A DNA stretch of 64,000 nt from Eremophila alpestris peregrina (GCA_009792885.1 WMCF01000080.1:2550501-2614500); one strand, 5' to 3'; shown: positions 10,961-24,360, counted from the first letter of the stretch. Notes: generated by a model from the sequence alone, not told the origin. Translations and numbers: made by a program.

Positions 10961-12827
10961 TGCTCCCTAATTACTCAGATGCCTTATGGAGGCCTGTGCA
11001 CTCAATGTCCAATTTATAACCAATCAGCCCTGTACAACAAGCACCTTCACATACAATAACAGCTGATTCTGTCTGGCTCTCAATTCTTAGAAGTTACAGC
11101 CCTGCAGGATGTAACAAGACAGTTTTATAAAGCTGTGCAAGTAAAAAGAATCATCAAGGTCACCATTTTCAAAAGCACCCAGAGCTGAAATGAAAGGCTA
11201 AGCAGATGGTGTGTGGCACAGAGTCAAACCTCTCCTAACTAAGGTCTTTTTTTTTCCCAGCTCCTCTGAAAAAAACTGTGTGCAAAAGTTGTCTATATAA
11301 AATCAGCTCTGATTTTCAATATTTTGCCTTAAGATCATTAAACCAATATCTATTGTACTATCATATTTTCAGAAACAATCTGATGAGCATAAAATTCTTT
11401 GTGGTATCTTTGAACTAATAAGAGCTTATAGATAAGTAGATATTTGTATGGCAGAGAGTTCAGGAATTCAAGATTCTGGATTTCTTATTTCTTTTTGAAA
11501 TATACTGATTTAAAGAGCAGAACTATTACAGGAATACAAAGTATCAACTTCACACAGGTTATAACAGGATCAGTATTCTCGAGTGCTGCTTCCTGTTTCA
11601 TCACTAACTTACTCTTTGTCCACTCTGTGGTTTTGGTCGTGGGTTTCATTCAAAAAATTAAAGGAATTGCATAACTAGCAGTTAATTAACTACAGGGTAA
11701 TAAATCCACTACATAAACAATGTGAGTTGGCTCCAGCCCTCAGCCAAACAGCACTCCAGCCACCCCCTCACTCCCCTCTTTTGCCAGGTAGGGATGAAAT
11801 ACAAGGAAAGGGAGAAGACTGATGAATGAAGGCACAGACAGTTCAACCTGTGAAGCAAAAGCTGCACATGCAGGCAAAGCAGAGCAAGGGATTCCCCTGG
11901 GCCAGCAAATGCCACTCCCCAGGAAGCAGGGCCTCAGCACACCCAACACTGGCTTGGCAACACAGATGCCATGAGCACAACTGCTCCTGTGCCATCTGTG
12001 TCTCCTGCCAGGCACTTGCCCACCTGGATCCTGCTCATTTGGAAGGCACAGGGAGGATGAGAAAGACAGAAAGGCTCGGCACTGCGCAGGCACGGCTCGC
12101 CGGCAGCTGAAGCTCTCAGGATTGTGTTATCAGGATTGTTTTCAGCACAAATCAGAAAAGCAGCACTTTCTGGGCTGCTCTGAAGAAAATGAACTCCATC
12201 TCAGCCAGAAGCAGAGCAATGAGAAATGGAAATGAAAATGGAATTGGGATTTTCCATTCCTCAAGCTGCAAGGAGCAGTCATATTCTAGGAGAGCTGCAG
12301 TAGCCCCCCGATAAAAGTGGAGAATCTGGGTAGTATTCTGGCATCCAGAAATGGCATATCCTTTAGTACTCTCCCAAGAGACTAAGGCAAGCATTTTTCC
12401 ATTACTAATATATTTCAAAGGTTGTTCTGCCCAGCAGATTTTCTTGATGATATGTTCTTTCCCATATGTCCTTCCTTCTAATTGACTCCTCCGGCCTGAC
12501 AAGATCTTTCTGAAACTCTCCACTGAGGCCTCCACTGCCAATCCAAGTGAGGTAGAGAAGATGCTACCTAGGTGTACAGAGAGCTGTATCTTTTCTCCTC
12601 CTGAGGAAAACAGACTGAGACTTGTGCCCCAATAACATCCTGACATCTGTCAGCTGGGGGAATATAAGACCTAGCTTTGATTTTTTTTATTTCAGATTCA
12701 TGTAAATGGTTCTTCTGCTCTGTAATTACTTTGCTGATAATTACACAATTACTCTCATTTACAACAATCATTTAAAAATGAATTGATGTTAGCCTAGTCT
12801 AATTTGCAAAATAAATTAAGCAAATTA

Positions 12828-12850
12828 TTACTTGATTTTAAATCAAGTAA
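12828..12850. repeat. 23-bp perfect palindrome (11-bp arms, 1-nt centre)
   Basis: The arms TTACTTGATTT and AAATCAAGTAA are exact reverse complements flanking a single T. The arms also resemble NK2-type homeodomain words (CAAGT). Confidence 0.85.
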
Positions 12851-14639
12851 ATCTACCCCTCCATTCAGTTTGCCTGCATGGTGCCACCGCCCACTGTGAT
12901 GCTGCTGGACATTGCTGCTGTTCATGACAGACGCAATTGTTGCAGCCTCACTATAATGCAGTAGGGGGAAGACTGGGGAGTGTTGCTGCCTCTATTTGTG
13001 TGGCATTTTGCTTTTCCTGAACTCCTGTTCAAGCTGACCACTTTGATCTTTCTCATTATGAAGATTTATACCATCATCTAGTGGAACTCCCCTTAAACTA
13101 CAACCCTTTAACTCTTCTGCACTTTACATGCAGCCTGAGATGGGAAGAGCAGGCAATGAGGTTCTTGTATTCAGGTTACTGAATACAGGAGGATTTTTGA
13201 CATCTCCCACAGCTAACTACTGTAATTAAAATCTTGCTCAGTATTTGCCTAATGTCACATTAAACCCATATAATGCTGCTGCTCCCCATCCCACCCATCT
13301 CTCAGTGTTATACTTCAGAATCTAGAGACATAAGTACAGCAGCAACCACTGCTAGGTTTGTTGTACAGACAGGAAAAAAATCCTAGTATAAAAAAACACA
13401 TTATAAACCAAGAGAATAAATATGCAGCCTATGCTCTCCACATCAGATGATAAACAGTGCCTGAATGAAAAAGGTATTTCATCCTAATTTCTAATCACAT
13501 TTGAATAGACAGCATTTCCTCTTCTCCTCTGGCAATCACTCCTGTGTAGCAATACACGTATGCTTTTATCAGGCATAGAAATGAGTTGCCATTCTCACAG
13601 TGAATTCTCTCAGCTCTGAAAAACAGCATCAAAGATATTTCCTTGTTTAATTCAGGAGTTCCCCCAGACATCTTCCTAATCCAGAAAAAAACAGGGACTC
13701 AGCTATAGTCCCATACTGCTTCAGGGCGTCTAGAGGAGCTTCACATTGGCAGAAGAAGCATGCTAATTCCATGGCATGGAGCTGATTAAGAGACTAAATC
13801 AGATGTAGTGTGGCTCTACAGGAGTGCATCAGTCTGGAGGTGCATTTCCTGTTCAGTGCTCATGCCTCACACATTGGCTCTTGGCTGTGTATCTCCCTCT
13901 ACAGCTGTTGACAGAAAGCAGTGGACACCTCTCACCTCTCCCCAAACCTGGGCAAGCTGAGGAGGATGCTGTGTGTCCCCCAAGCTCATGAAGAGCACAT
14001 GGTGAGGTACACACAGCCTGCTCCCCACAGCATTGCTCATTTCTGGTTTAGCTGTGGTTGTTGGACCACAAGGATCCAAGGAGTAATTGCAATGACTATC
14101 CCCATGCCATTGGCCCATGGGTTCAGGCCCAAGATCGTGATGGGATCTGTACCAGGTATCCTCTTTCTGTTTCCATTTTGTGATGGTACCCAGTGAGCAG
14201 CTACACCGCTACCCTTGAGCTGGAGCAGCACCTTCTATTTCTTTTTGCTACATACAGTTATCTCCCCACAAAATATTTTGTCTCCTTTCCACTGTTGCTG
14301 CAGTAGCCAGTTGAAACTGCTGAGAGCCTCTCTGGGAAAAAGTGCTGACCATGCATCCATGTTATGGCTTAGTTTGCTTTCACTCTGATTTAACACTTAA
14401 CATAATTTTCTGTGACCAAATGTCTGATGCCTCCCTCTCCCCAAAGGCATGATTATACCCCTTCAAGCCCAGGCATATGAATTTCACAACAGTCAAAAGA
14501 CAATGTAAAGGAGAATAGTAATCCAGTGTAACAGCACTTGTTTTATAATAGAGTGTACTAGAGAGCTGCAGTACATCTGTTTCATCTAATCTGAATATGT
14601 GCAGTTCATATTAATAGTTAATTTAATCTGCTTTTAAAT

Positions 14640-15620
14640 CACAGTAAGGTGAACATCAACAAAAAGGCGTGACCTGTCTTTCCTGAAGGAGCCGAGTCAC
14701 GTTTCTCTCCAACTTCTCCATGTGACAGAGCAGTGCTACAATTAAAGCACAATAATGTGCTTGTTATTCAAGTCAGGCATTAGTTCTAGTAATGGGGTGC
14801 TTGGTGGCGAGATGGATTTCCTTGTTAGGAGCTAAGCAGAGGATTAGCTGAATTCTCCATGGAGAAATCTTGATTTGTTCAAGGTCTTTCATGTTTTCTA
14901 CAGAGAAGGGATTATGTCTACTTAAAGAGGGGGCTTGCTTAAAAAGCTACAAAGTATAAGAAAAGGATTTAGGGCAGTCGGGCCTGTGGTTAAGTAGCTG
15001 AGGGGTAGAGGGAGTTTTAAAGCAGTGGATTATTTAAAGCCATAAAGTTCAAAAAATAATTGGTTTAGCACTACTGGGTCAATGCAGAGTAACATGCTGG
15101 AAAGGCAGTTAAGCATAAGCTAATATTCATTTTACTTCGGCTAATTATTGCAAGGATTCACAGTAGAGGGTGAAAGAAGAAATGTTCTAGCTCTTTTCTT
15201 CGGGGTCCAGCATAGTTCTGCACTCCTTTGCTTTGCTACAGATATATGTTGTGACATGCCTTACCCACCCAGCACAAGAATTACAGGGGGCTCTTTCTGA
15301 AGCTCTAACACTGCTCTCCTAAGAGGCCATGAAGCAAACCATTAAAAGCCTTTTAAAGAGTTGTAAAATTCAATCATCCTGCAGCCTCCTGTCTCACAGG
15401 CAGCTCCGCTCCCTCTTCTCCTCCTTCTTCAATAGCCCCTGGAAATATCATTAGTTCACTTTGACTGCAATCAGACTTTCATGATCATCAGTGCCTCTGA
15501 GGAATCCAAGCAGAAGCATCCGGCCCTCCAGCCTGTTCAGGGGCGTGGCACAGCCCTTGGGGGCCGTGCCAAAAGCCTGACAGTGCAGGAGGTACAGGGA
15601 ACTACCACACCTCAGTAGAG
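14640..15620. promoter_or_regulatory. Candidate conserved non-coding block
   Basis: The stretch has enhancer-like texture: GGCGTGACCTG, GAGCCGAGTCACG, ACAATTAAAGCACAATAATG and TTATTTAAAGCCATAAAG. A GC-richer patch with CpGs lies at about 15500-15620. It stands out from the AT-rich flanks, and I recognise no transposon or exon in it. Function is inference. Confidence 0.25.
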
Positions 15621-18600
15621 AGCGTTCTTGGCAGTGGGGGAAGACTGCAGGCTACAGTTCACCCTATACTCTCACCTTAGTCATGCTGTGGGTTCACAGC
15701 AGAGATCTGACAACAGCAGAAGCAAATCCCACCTGGATTTGCAGCTGGAGACAGAGCCCCAGCTTCTTCTAGACAGACAAGCCAATCCTAATGGATTAAG
15801 GCATCTAAAGATGTTACTTCCATAGGCAGAATAGCAAAATGAGTCATCGCAATCTGAGGACAACACAAGCACACAAAAAAATGGATCGATGGTTGGAAGC
15901 AGCTGTTTAAAGCTGTTCAGGATGGACAACAGCTCAGGAACCAAAGAGTGGTGAGAAAAAAGGTGTCTTTAGCAAGTCACTGGGAAGAGTTCAGTGAGTT
16001 TAATGAAAGCCAATGAAGAGATGAAAACGTTCACCAGGGCAGTGGTAGATAAACTCTCCAGGCAGAAATACTATGGGTTGGTTGTGCAGTATGGAGAAGA
16101 GGTAGGAGGTGGCAATGTAGAGCTCGTTTTGAGACAAAGCAGTGAAAAGAAAGTGCCTGGATTTGGGTGTCAGATGAGAAAATTGGAATGGGCTTGTCCT
16201 TGCCTTGTACAATTCTCATATATTCACATTTGGCACATTGCATTCAGTCCACAGACCTGAATATGTTGACAAACAGGTGGGGAGTTCACACCAGAGCTTC
16301 CCAAAACCTAAGGTTCCACAGGTGAATAATGAGGCAGAATCATAAGAACTAATTCTGCATGATAGCCTGGCTAAGTGACACCTCAGTGCATAGTGGGTAG
16401 ATATATTAGGAGATTTTAAATATTCTAAAGCTCAAAAATATAAGTAATATATGGAGTTATTTAGAGAATGCATAACCTATAATGATATGAATGGATACAG
16501 AGTCAATAAGGTGTTAAGAATGAGTGTCAGAAAATTTACTGAAGTAGCAAATATTCTCCCCAAGTGAAATTGCAAACCTGATTTTTCTGGGAAAGTAAAA
16601 TGCATATAAATTTAAGATTAAGAAACCTGTATTAGAGAAATACCACAGGTGGGAAAGAGGAGTAAATTTTTGTGTCTGATATGCACAATATGAGTCAAGG
16701 TACATTGGGATCAGAACAAAACAAGACATTTAGCAAAACACATGCAATGTTTATTTTGGTAGATTCAGCTAAGCACCTGAAATCCATTAATATCCATATA
16801 GTCATCCTTGCAAGGGTCTGGCAAAGTAAGAGGACACATTTATTAGCATTCTATGGGTCTCAAATTGACACAGAAGCTAAGAAGTAAATCCCCAATGAGA
16901 TCTGGCATTGCCACACTCATAGTTACAGACCTGACCTAGCTCAAGCCATGAGCAGTGTGTTTGCCAATAGAGTTACCATATGTTTACTTTTATTCTACTT
17001 TTATTCTATCGATGTAGAAACACCTGCAGTGAACTGGTGAGTTTTCATCCTCTGCCATGACCAGGAGACTAGATTCTTTAGAGACTTGTCCTCTGCATGA
17101 TTTGATTTCCAAAAACCAGTAAACAGGGCTTTTATTTTATGATAATCCAGGTCCTATTTCCAGCACTTTGTACAGGTTGCCTAAATCAGACTTTAAAGAA
17201 AACATTGCTCCTCATTTTGTCTTGACCTAGTCCCCCTTCAAAGTGAAATAACAACATTTGAAAACACCATATCATGAGGGGAACTAATTTATTCTTCTTT
17301 TTTTTTTTTTTTTTTTGCTAAGTGCTTTGCTTGAAAGGCAGGATAAAATTCAAAATACTGGTTTTTTCTTCCAAGTTCCATGCCACTGAAGAGGTGAAAA
17401 GGTTCCTTTGAACAAAAGCTGTTGATTTTAGTGGCTTCCTTTGTTCCCTAAAGCTGCATATTTAAACTTTGCTATGCAGGAATTTATTACATAGACAGGA
17501 GGGCAGAACAGTCTTTTAAAAACTCAACTGCTCTGCTCAGACCAAAGTTTCAAAGAAGTACAATTGAACCCACATTACAAAGAATTGTTTTTGTTTCAAC
17601 ATTTTTATGGATTTAAAAATTTAAAACATACAAACAAACATAAGAAACCATCCAAATGGAAGTACCAACTACAGTCATGATTATTAAGACTGAAGTAGGA
17701 ATATCTAGCCCACATTTATTACCCTTTTCCTGGTAAGAATAATTCATGAGTATCTGACAACACTCTGTAAATTCCCACTTTACTAGCTCAACACAATAAT
17801 TTGCCACCACTGCCTTCTAGCATCACACATGGCATCTCTTCTGCATGAATACCCAGCAGCTATACTAGAGGTGCCAGTGTGTAGTCATTACTGGCATGGC
17901 AAAGAAGCACTTGACTGTCATAACTCCCAGTTCTCAAACCAGGCACACATTTTTCACATCCTGATTCATCTTCAGAAGTGAAAGTGACTGTCTGAGGGAC
18001 TGCAAATAAGCAAAAGCATTCATACTGGTGATGACTTATAACTACTCTGACAGATGGGTAGTTTTGTGATAAATTGAAAATCGCATGGTGGTGATGGTGT
18101 TTATTATTAATTTTGATGCTCAATTTTTTTAACTTCAAATCAAAACAAGACTGGAAGGAACAATTTGGGTCATATTTAGTCTGGTGTACAGAACACCCAC
18201 TCTGCACAATGCTACTCACTAAGTGCTTCTGGAATCCTTTAGCAAACTAACATGCACTGATACAGAATACAACCAGGCCCGAAGAGAGTGGCACAGGATG
18301 CCAAGAAAAGAGAACCAGCCTCACTTTCAAGCACAGCCTTTCCTGTACCTGGTGAGGTGTCTGAATGAGGAAATGCCTGTAGCATTCTCATCAGGTGTCT
18401 GGATGTATTGCTGCCAGCCTGTCTCAAAAGCAATGTGGTGCCTGCCCCACAGAAACCTCACAGCCCTGTAATCCTTCTCACTGGAAAAACAGCTTGAAGG
18501 GACAGCCAGAACAAATCTTGTGTAGCCATGGTGACTAAATCCAGCTGGTATCTATCAGAGGGTTCATCCCCTTTCCCTTACATATACAAGCACATAGCCC

Positions 18601-21600
18601 ATATAATACATTTGACACCATTAGGTATTCCTGTCTTGATGATTTTATCCTTCCTGTTCTAAACTGCCTTGGTTCTCATGTAGTCTTTTGTTAGTTAATT
18701 AACATTTAGACTTTCCAGAGCACTATCTCCATCATCTCTGGAGAGGGACAGCATCCATGGAGAGGGAGAGTAAAGGCATAAAGCACTAGAAGGGAGTTTG
18801 AAGATGGAAGACTAAAGTTTAAATCTGAATGCCATTCAGCTGATTTAAAAAAACAAAAGCAATCAAAAATTCACCTCTATACATACCTCTGAAGAACAGG
18901 TACCACCTAAATTATAAAAGGAAAAGGAACTTCCTTATTTGTAAGAATCAGTTGAATTTACTGTGCCGTATAGATAATGTCTGCATTTCACAGCATATCT
19001 AGGGAGGGAGTAATCTCGAGTCTCTGTCCCATAATTTCAAATATTTCCATGTTCAAACTGCCTTTTTTTGTAAGTAGGCTTTTGTGCCTGATGTATATAT
19101 TTTTAACTGGACTGATATGGCACAGTAGAGACATCCAGTGGTTTGTTAGATTATTAAACTCATGACTGTCACTGAAGATATAGTACAGAGCTATTTCCAT
19201 TAGATAATGGCAATTTAAATTTCACTTCAAACACAAATTTAAGATTTGATATTAATCAGCACTAATTTGGGAACTTGAAGCAATTTGACATCAGATATTT
19301 AATTTAATTTGCCACATATCTAACTGGTTTCTAGTGATTATATGATTATGTGAAACACAAGCTGCATTTATACTAAGGTGTAAATTCAGTCATAGTCAAG
19401 TGAAGTTGTTGAAGTCAATGGAGTATTGTCAAGTTACTGTCAGAGGACATGGGCTTATCTATTTTGGAAAATTGGAAAGGTATGCTCATTAAGAGTTATG
19501 AAAATACTGGTTTGGCTTGTACTTACTGTGCTCTCCCATCTAGGAATGCTAGGAGACAGAATTAGACTGTGGGCTTACCCATCTTTGTTAACTCACTAAA
19601 TAGCAGCAAACACATTATGGCACTTGAGGATGGAAAGAGATTGCTGGGAGCCAGCAAAGATCTGGCAGTTGAGAGGAAGAAGGCAGCCCAATAGACAGAG
19701 ACAGAGATTTAGCAGCTGAGTGATGGGGCCAGAGCTCTGGAAACACAGAAATAAAACAGAAATGAAATTTTGAAAGCGGATGAGGGGAAGAGACAAGCTA
19801 GCATGACAGTGAACTTTGGATCAGAAAAAGACAACATCAGAGAGTAAGAGTCAGTTCTGACTTACAATCTGTAAAACTCTATTTAGGTTCAGTGAGGCTG
19901 TACAGAACATAAGTCAGGGTAGCTTGGGTAGAATAAAATCCTTAAAAAACAAAGAAAACCCTAAAGCTAGCAAGCCATAGAGAAGCACAATGGTATGCAG
20001 CCCGTCAAAAAGGTTGCAAGACTGATTTATTAAAGCGCTGCCATTGCTAAGAGCTTGATCTTAAACACGCTTAACCCAGTAGGAGTCTTTCCATAGGCTC
20101 TGGATCAGGCTCTGAAACAGCATTGCTTGACTGGCTGATAAAGTGAATAACAGCACATATCTTTTCTATTGACAAAAGTGAGGAGGAGTTTTTAAATAGC
20201 TTTGGTTGAGACAAGTTATTTACAAACAGAAAGCAAAGCTGGTGAATGCACAGTGCCCTGTTAGAAGGAGACAGGGAAGTTAACACTAATTAGTGTTAAT
20301 TACTAGTTGGCATGAAAGCAACAGAAAAATTTAAATGAAATGCTGACTATATTTATTATTCTCACCATTTTTTCAGCCTTGTAATAGATACACATGCATG
20401 TAGCAGAGAAGTGAACATTTGTTTAAACCAGTGTCCTGTTCCTTGTGGTGACTACAAGCATGCAGCCAGGGAGGAAAGAAGAAGGACAAGTATATTCCTA
20501 TGACCCATTCTACCACGTATTTGTTGGTCACTACATACCTCCACATGAAACAATTTTTTAATACAATTGGGAATAAGCAGCAGTTTCAGAGAGCAAAAAG
20601 CAGTATATTACATTGTGCCAGGACCATTCTGAGCCTGAACCTTTACTTGCAGTTAGACCTATGTGTAGATCTCTCAAGACCATCTCATTGTGCAGCTGAA
20701 GCAAAATTGCAATGTTTTTATTGAATGTGCTTTGGAAACCTACATATCAGGAGAAACTGTAGATTTGGCTTCATTCTCACCCTTGATTTGTTACCATACC
20801 ATTGCTTGCAAAACCTTAATTTCTGCACTTGATTCCTTACACCCAGAACTTTTCACTCAGACTTGTTAGCATAAGCCAAGAATTCTTCCACCTCTATAAA
20901 AAGTGCATTCAAAGACCTGAATTTGAGGGCAAGGTAAATGGAGGGATAATTTCTTCAACTGAACAAAATAGCTCTGCCTGCCCTACTGCTCTTTAATATC
21001 TGCAAAGTGAGGCCAAACTTCAAAAGTTGACAGAGCATTGTGTTAACAGAGATGACAGGGCAACAATTTAATTTTTTATTGAACCATGTTTCAAAAATTC
21101 AGTATGGGCACAAATAATAAGCTAACATTCACAGTGAAAAATAGATCAGCAGGTTTCCAGCACAATTAGCACTAACCACATTCTTCTCAAGATAGAGCTG
21201 AAATATTACAGGTGACATTCAGCAGTAGTTTTTTTCTTCAGTGTCTATAGGTCAAGAATCTATCACATTTTTTTAACCTCTGCTCAGGCAAGAAACAAAA
21301 CAAAACAGAAATGCAGCCTTCCTTAAGCTGCTGACCAGCTTCTCTGTATGGGCTTGGCAAAGTAAGAGCAGCTTTAGGGACACTTTAATATTCAGTCTCC
21401 ATGCTTATTCACACATTGCATGTTCTTGTGGTCCCATGATCACGTGGCAAACTATTCTCTTTTCTGTCACCCTTGTTATTGTGGGAGCTGAAATGCCTCA
21501 TGTTTTCTGGCTCATATCATAGATATCAAATGGAATATTGTTCAAGTAGGTACTGCTGAAGAAATCATTTGAACCTTTATTAAAAGTTAACAGAAGCTGC

Positions 21601-22834
21601 CAGCACAGGAATGCACATATGTAACTAACTTTGTACGTGGTCAGTAAAAACAAGTACTTGAATCTTTCACAGCTCATAGTTTCATTACAATATGTATTTC
21701 TGTGAAGATGAAAGCTCAAAAATTTTTTCTTTTAAGGCATCTTCTCATAGGCTGTTGATCAAAATAGAGAAATTGAGTCACTTCACAGGCTGGATCTTTA
21801 GGTGGATTTTCTTGGTTTCCATTTCCATTCTCTCAGACTTCAACATATGCTACTCAAGAGAAATCCTGAATTCAGTAATAAAATTAGGTATTAAATGCTG
21901 AGTTAAATTTGAATACATTTAATTATTCTGATCCCTTGGGAACTGAATATCTATTACTCATGACACAGACCAGAAGATTTACGACAGAATTGTATTCCTG
22001 ATGGACCTCAATCCATAAAACTAAAGATAGAGAAACAGTGATTTGACCAGAGATACTTTCACCTCGGTCTGAGCTGGCCATTCCTTATTTTAGCTCAGTC
22101 TTCACAGCATCTGTTTTGTGTAACATTTTAAAGAGATTTCTGCTAGAGCTCCTTAAAAAACTTATTTTGGACATATTTTCTTTATTTTGATGGCTGAGCA
22201 ATAAATCACTATCATTACACTGCCAGGGTTTATTAAGATTTTATTAACATTAGAGTCCATTTAAAAGTAAAATTTCATATTGGTGAGTGAAGAAAATTCG
22301 CCATAATCTGTGCATTTATCATGAAAACCTTGGAAGGGAAACAACCCTTTTAAACAGAAGTCCTTTCATTCTATGCCAGCTACAGAAGATGCTAACAAAA
22401 GAAAAACAACAGTTGAATACATACCAAACACCATTCTCTTCCCTCATTCAGGCTGCAGGGCAGCCCATGATACAGTTGAGGCAGCAGGAGATTGCAACCA
22501 GCTTCTCTTCTGAGCATATGGGGTAGTTTGCAAAAATCCAGGGCTTTGAAGCAGTGTTCTATCTCTTGAAAGGCTATCTTTAACCACCTCTGTTCTTCAT
22601 AACTGTCAGTCCCATCACAAAATATAATTCTCTGGATACTTACTTAGATCCTGTACATTATATGTAGTACAGCGGGTGGTACAGGAAAGTTGTATTCTTT
22701 GCACATTGCACCCCAAAATGCACAAGACAGGCTAAAGTCTACCAGCATATATCTGACTGACTTTCATCAGCTCAGAAGCTGAGCACTCACTACCATTAGT
22801 GCTGCAGGAGCCTTAAAGCAAAGAGAAATTCTTC
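15621..22834. other. Gene-free desert sequence
   Basis: No exon or RNA gene recognised. It includes an 11-bp tandem duplication (TACTTTTATTC twice, 16985-17006), a 19-T tract (17298-17316) and a 20-bp palindrome (20280-20299). Short open frames throughout are compatible with chance in AT-rich DNA. Confidence 0.45.
20280..20299. repeat. 20-bp perfect palindrome with central TAATTA
   Basis: TTAACACTAATTAGTGTTAA is an exact palindrome with 10-bp arms and no spacer. Its centre carries TAATTA, a dimeric homeodomain word. Confidence 0.85.
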
Positions 22835-22930
22835 TTTTGCAAATGAGGAGCCTTGAGCAGAGGGAGTGTAAGTGATTTCCCCAGGTCACAGGGAATCATG
22901 ACACTGCCAAGACCTCTCTCTGAGTCTCCT
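22835..22930 (-). mobile_element. Possible ancient MIR-type SINE relic
   Basis: On the plus strand, GCAAATGAGGAGCC, GTAAGTGATTTCCCCAGGTC and CACAGGGAATC follow the order of the complement of a MIR core. In that family, AGATGAGGAAACTGAGGC is followed by TTAAGTRACTTGCCCAAGGTCACA. The match is imperfect and recalled from memory. MIR copies are known to be old and sparse in birds. A chance resemblance is possible. Confidence 0.4.
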
Positions 22931-23667
22931 TAGATTTCAGTTCAGGGCACTGAGGTCGTTCCAGCTATCCTCTTAATAGCCACTTCTCTGGGACACCTGC
23001 AGTCTTTCTGGGTTCTAATTCATATGTGGACAGTTAGGAAAAAGGCTAAGGGATTTTTCAGAGAAGTAAATCTGCAGCATATCCAGAGTCCTTTTAAAAA
23101 TGGAATGGACAGCTACATCAGAAGATATCTGATGTATACAGAAAAAGACAGAATCAAAAGAGTGTTTTTGAATCTATATGCAGATCAAGCATTTATCAAA
23201 GGATTTAAGTTTTAAAATTTATTTAAAGAGCAAATGCTGACTGGAACTTTTCCCTAAAACCAAACCTAATTTTGAGACTTGAAGGAGACCCTTCTGGTTC
23301 AGAAGGATAGAAGAGAAACAAGCAGATTCCCTGTTCCTTTCTGCTCCTAAATAGGTCTATATCAGCAATAACTTTTCATTCTGCCAGTTTTCACAGAACT
23401 CTCAAGCCCATGTTTCAAAATCAAGAATTACACATAGTTATGAGACTTACTTGAATTAGTCCAAAACCTAAAAACAGATAGGAGTAAAGGACCTTGATAG
23501 GTGTGGCAGAGCACTGAAGGAAGAAGTCCTAAAAATAAAGTTTAAAAATAAATAAATAAATAAATAGAAGCCAAATAGAGGAAATACCTGGAGCAATTAC
23601 TTACCAAAAATACTCATCTTTACCTTTGTTCTACCTAAATATAGCCAAGAGCTCAGGGCTATGCTGA
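22931..23667. other. Gene-free desert sequence
   Basis: AT-rich, with an (AAAT)n microsatellite at 23544-23566. No gene is visible. Confidence 0.5.
23544..23566 (+). repeat. AAAT microsatellite
   Basis: About five to six tandem AAAT units just upstream of the CpG-rich insertion. Confidence 0.85.
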
Positions 23668-24240
23668 CTACTTAACTTGTCTGAGGAGCCAATTTATTTG
23701 TCTCAACACTGGCTGTCTATGGGGGCGGGATTGAGGCAGCCTGGATAAGATGAAGCAAAGCCTTGTCCCTGGGGAGACTTGGCCTGGCCACCATTCCATG
23801 TCTGGCATGGGACAGGCAGCAGGGGAACACCAGAGACACTCTCCAGTCAGACGGCGTAAGGTCTCCAGCAATGGATCGCACCGGGACACTGGACTGGGCC
23901 AGTCTCTCTTGTGGGCAGGAGGACTTGGGAAGGAGCCGGGGGCGCAAAAGGTAACTGCGCCCCAAGCTGCCCGGCCAGTTCTGTCCCTTGCCTTTTGACC
24001 CTTTGGGGGCTTTTCGAACTTGCTTTTGGAGTCCTGACTTTTGGCCCTCCGGCCCTCGCTGGCCCTTGCTCGCCCTCGCCTCTGTCCTGCCTCCAGTGTC
24101 CCTGACCAGCCCCTGTTCCGTGTCTGTGTCCTGCCGGAGCCCCCTGTCCAGCCCTGCCCGCCCCGAGCCAGCCGCCGCCCATCCTGGCCTGACCCTGCCC
24201 AGGCTCCCCTCACCTTGTGTGCGGCCGCCCGAGGCCACGG

Positions 24241-24360
24241 GAGTCGTGCCCGGGTCTCAGGAGCGGTGCCCGGGCCTCAGGGGCCTTGCCCGGGCCTCAG
24301 GAGCGGTGCCCGGGCCTCAGGAGCGGTGCCCGGGCCGCAGGAGCCGTGCCCGGGCCTCAG
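24241..24360 (+). repeat. 20-bp GC-rich tandem repeat, six units
   Basis: The unit is GAGCGGTGCCCGGGCCTCAG, repeated six times at an exact 20-bp period with few substitutions. Each unit carries CCCGGG and several CpGs. Because 20 is not a multiple of 3, the array is read in all three frames, which explains the overlapping open frames. Confidence 0.9.

Larger units (their letters stand above)
9061..14639. other. Gene-free desert sequence
   Basis: Mostly AT-rich, with a GC-richer pocket at about 11720-12110 of unknown nature. It contains an (AAGT)n/(AAAT)n microsatellite at 9364-9388, a POU octamer at 10953-10960 and a 23-bp palindrome at 12828-12850. The longest open frame (minus strand, 12152-12646, 164 codons) has no recognisable domain, and no splice or promoter context supports it as a gene. 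Confidence 0.45.

Noticed and set aside
12152..12646. Novel protein-coding gene
   Set aside because: No domain, no promoter in the right place and no splice context; kept only as a low-interest observation.
24245..24360. CRISPR-like regular repeat
   Set aside because: Units are head-to-tail with no spacers, the DNA is vertebrate and no cas gene is present; it is a minisatellite.
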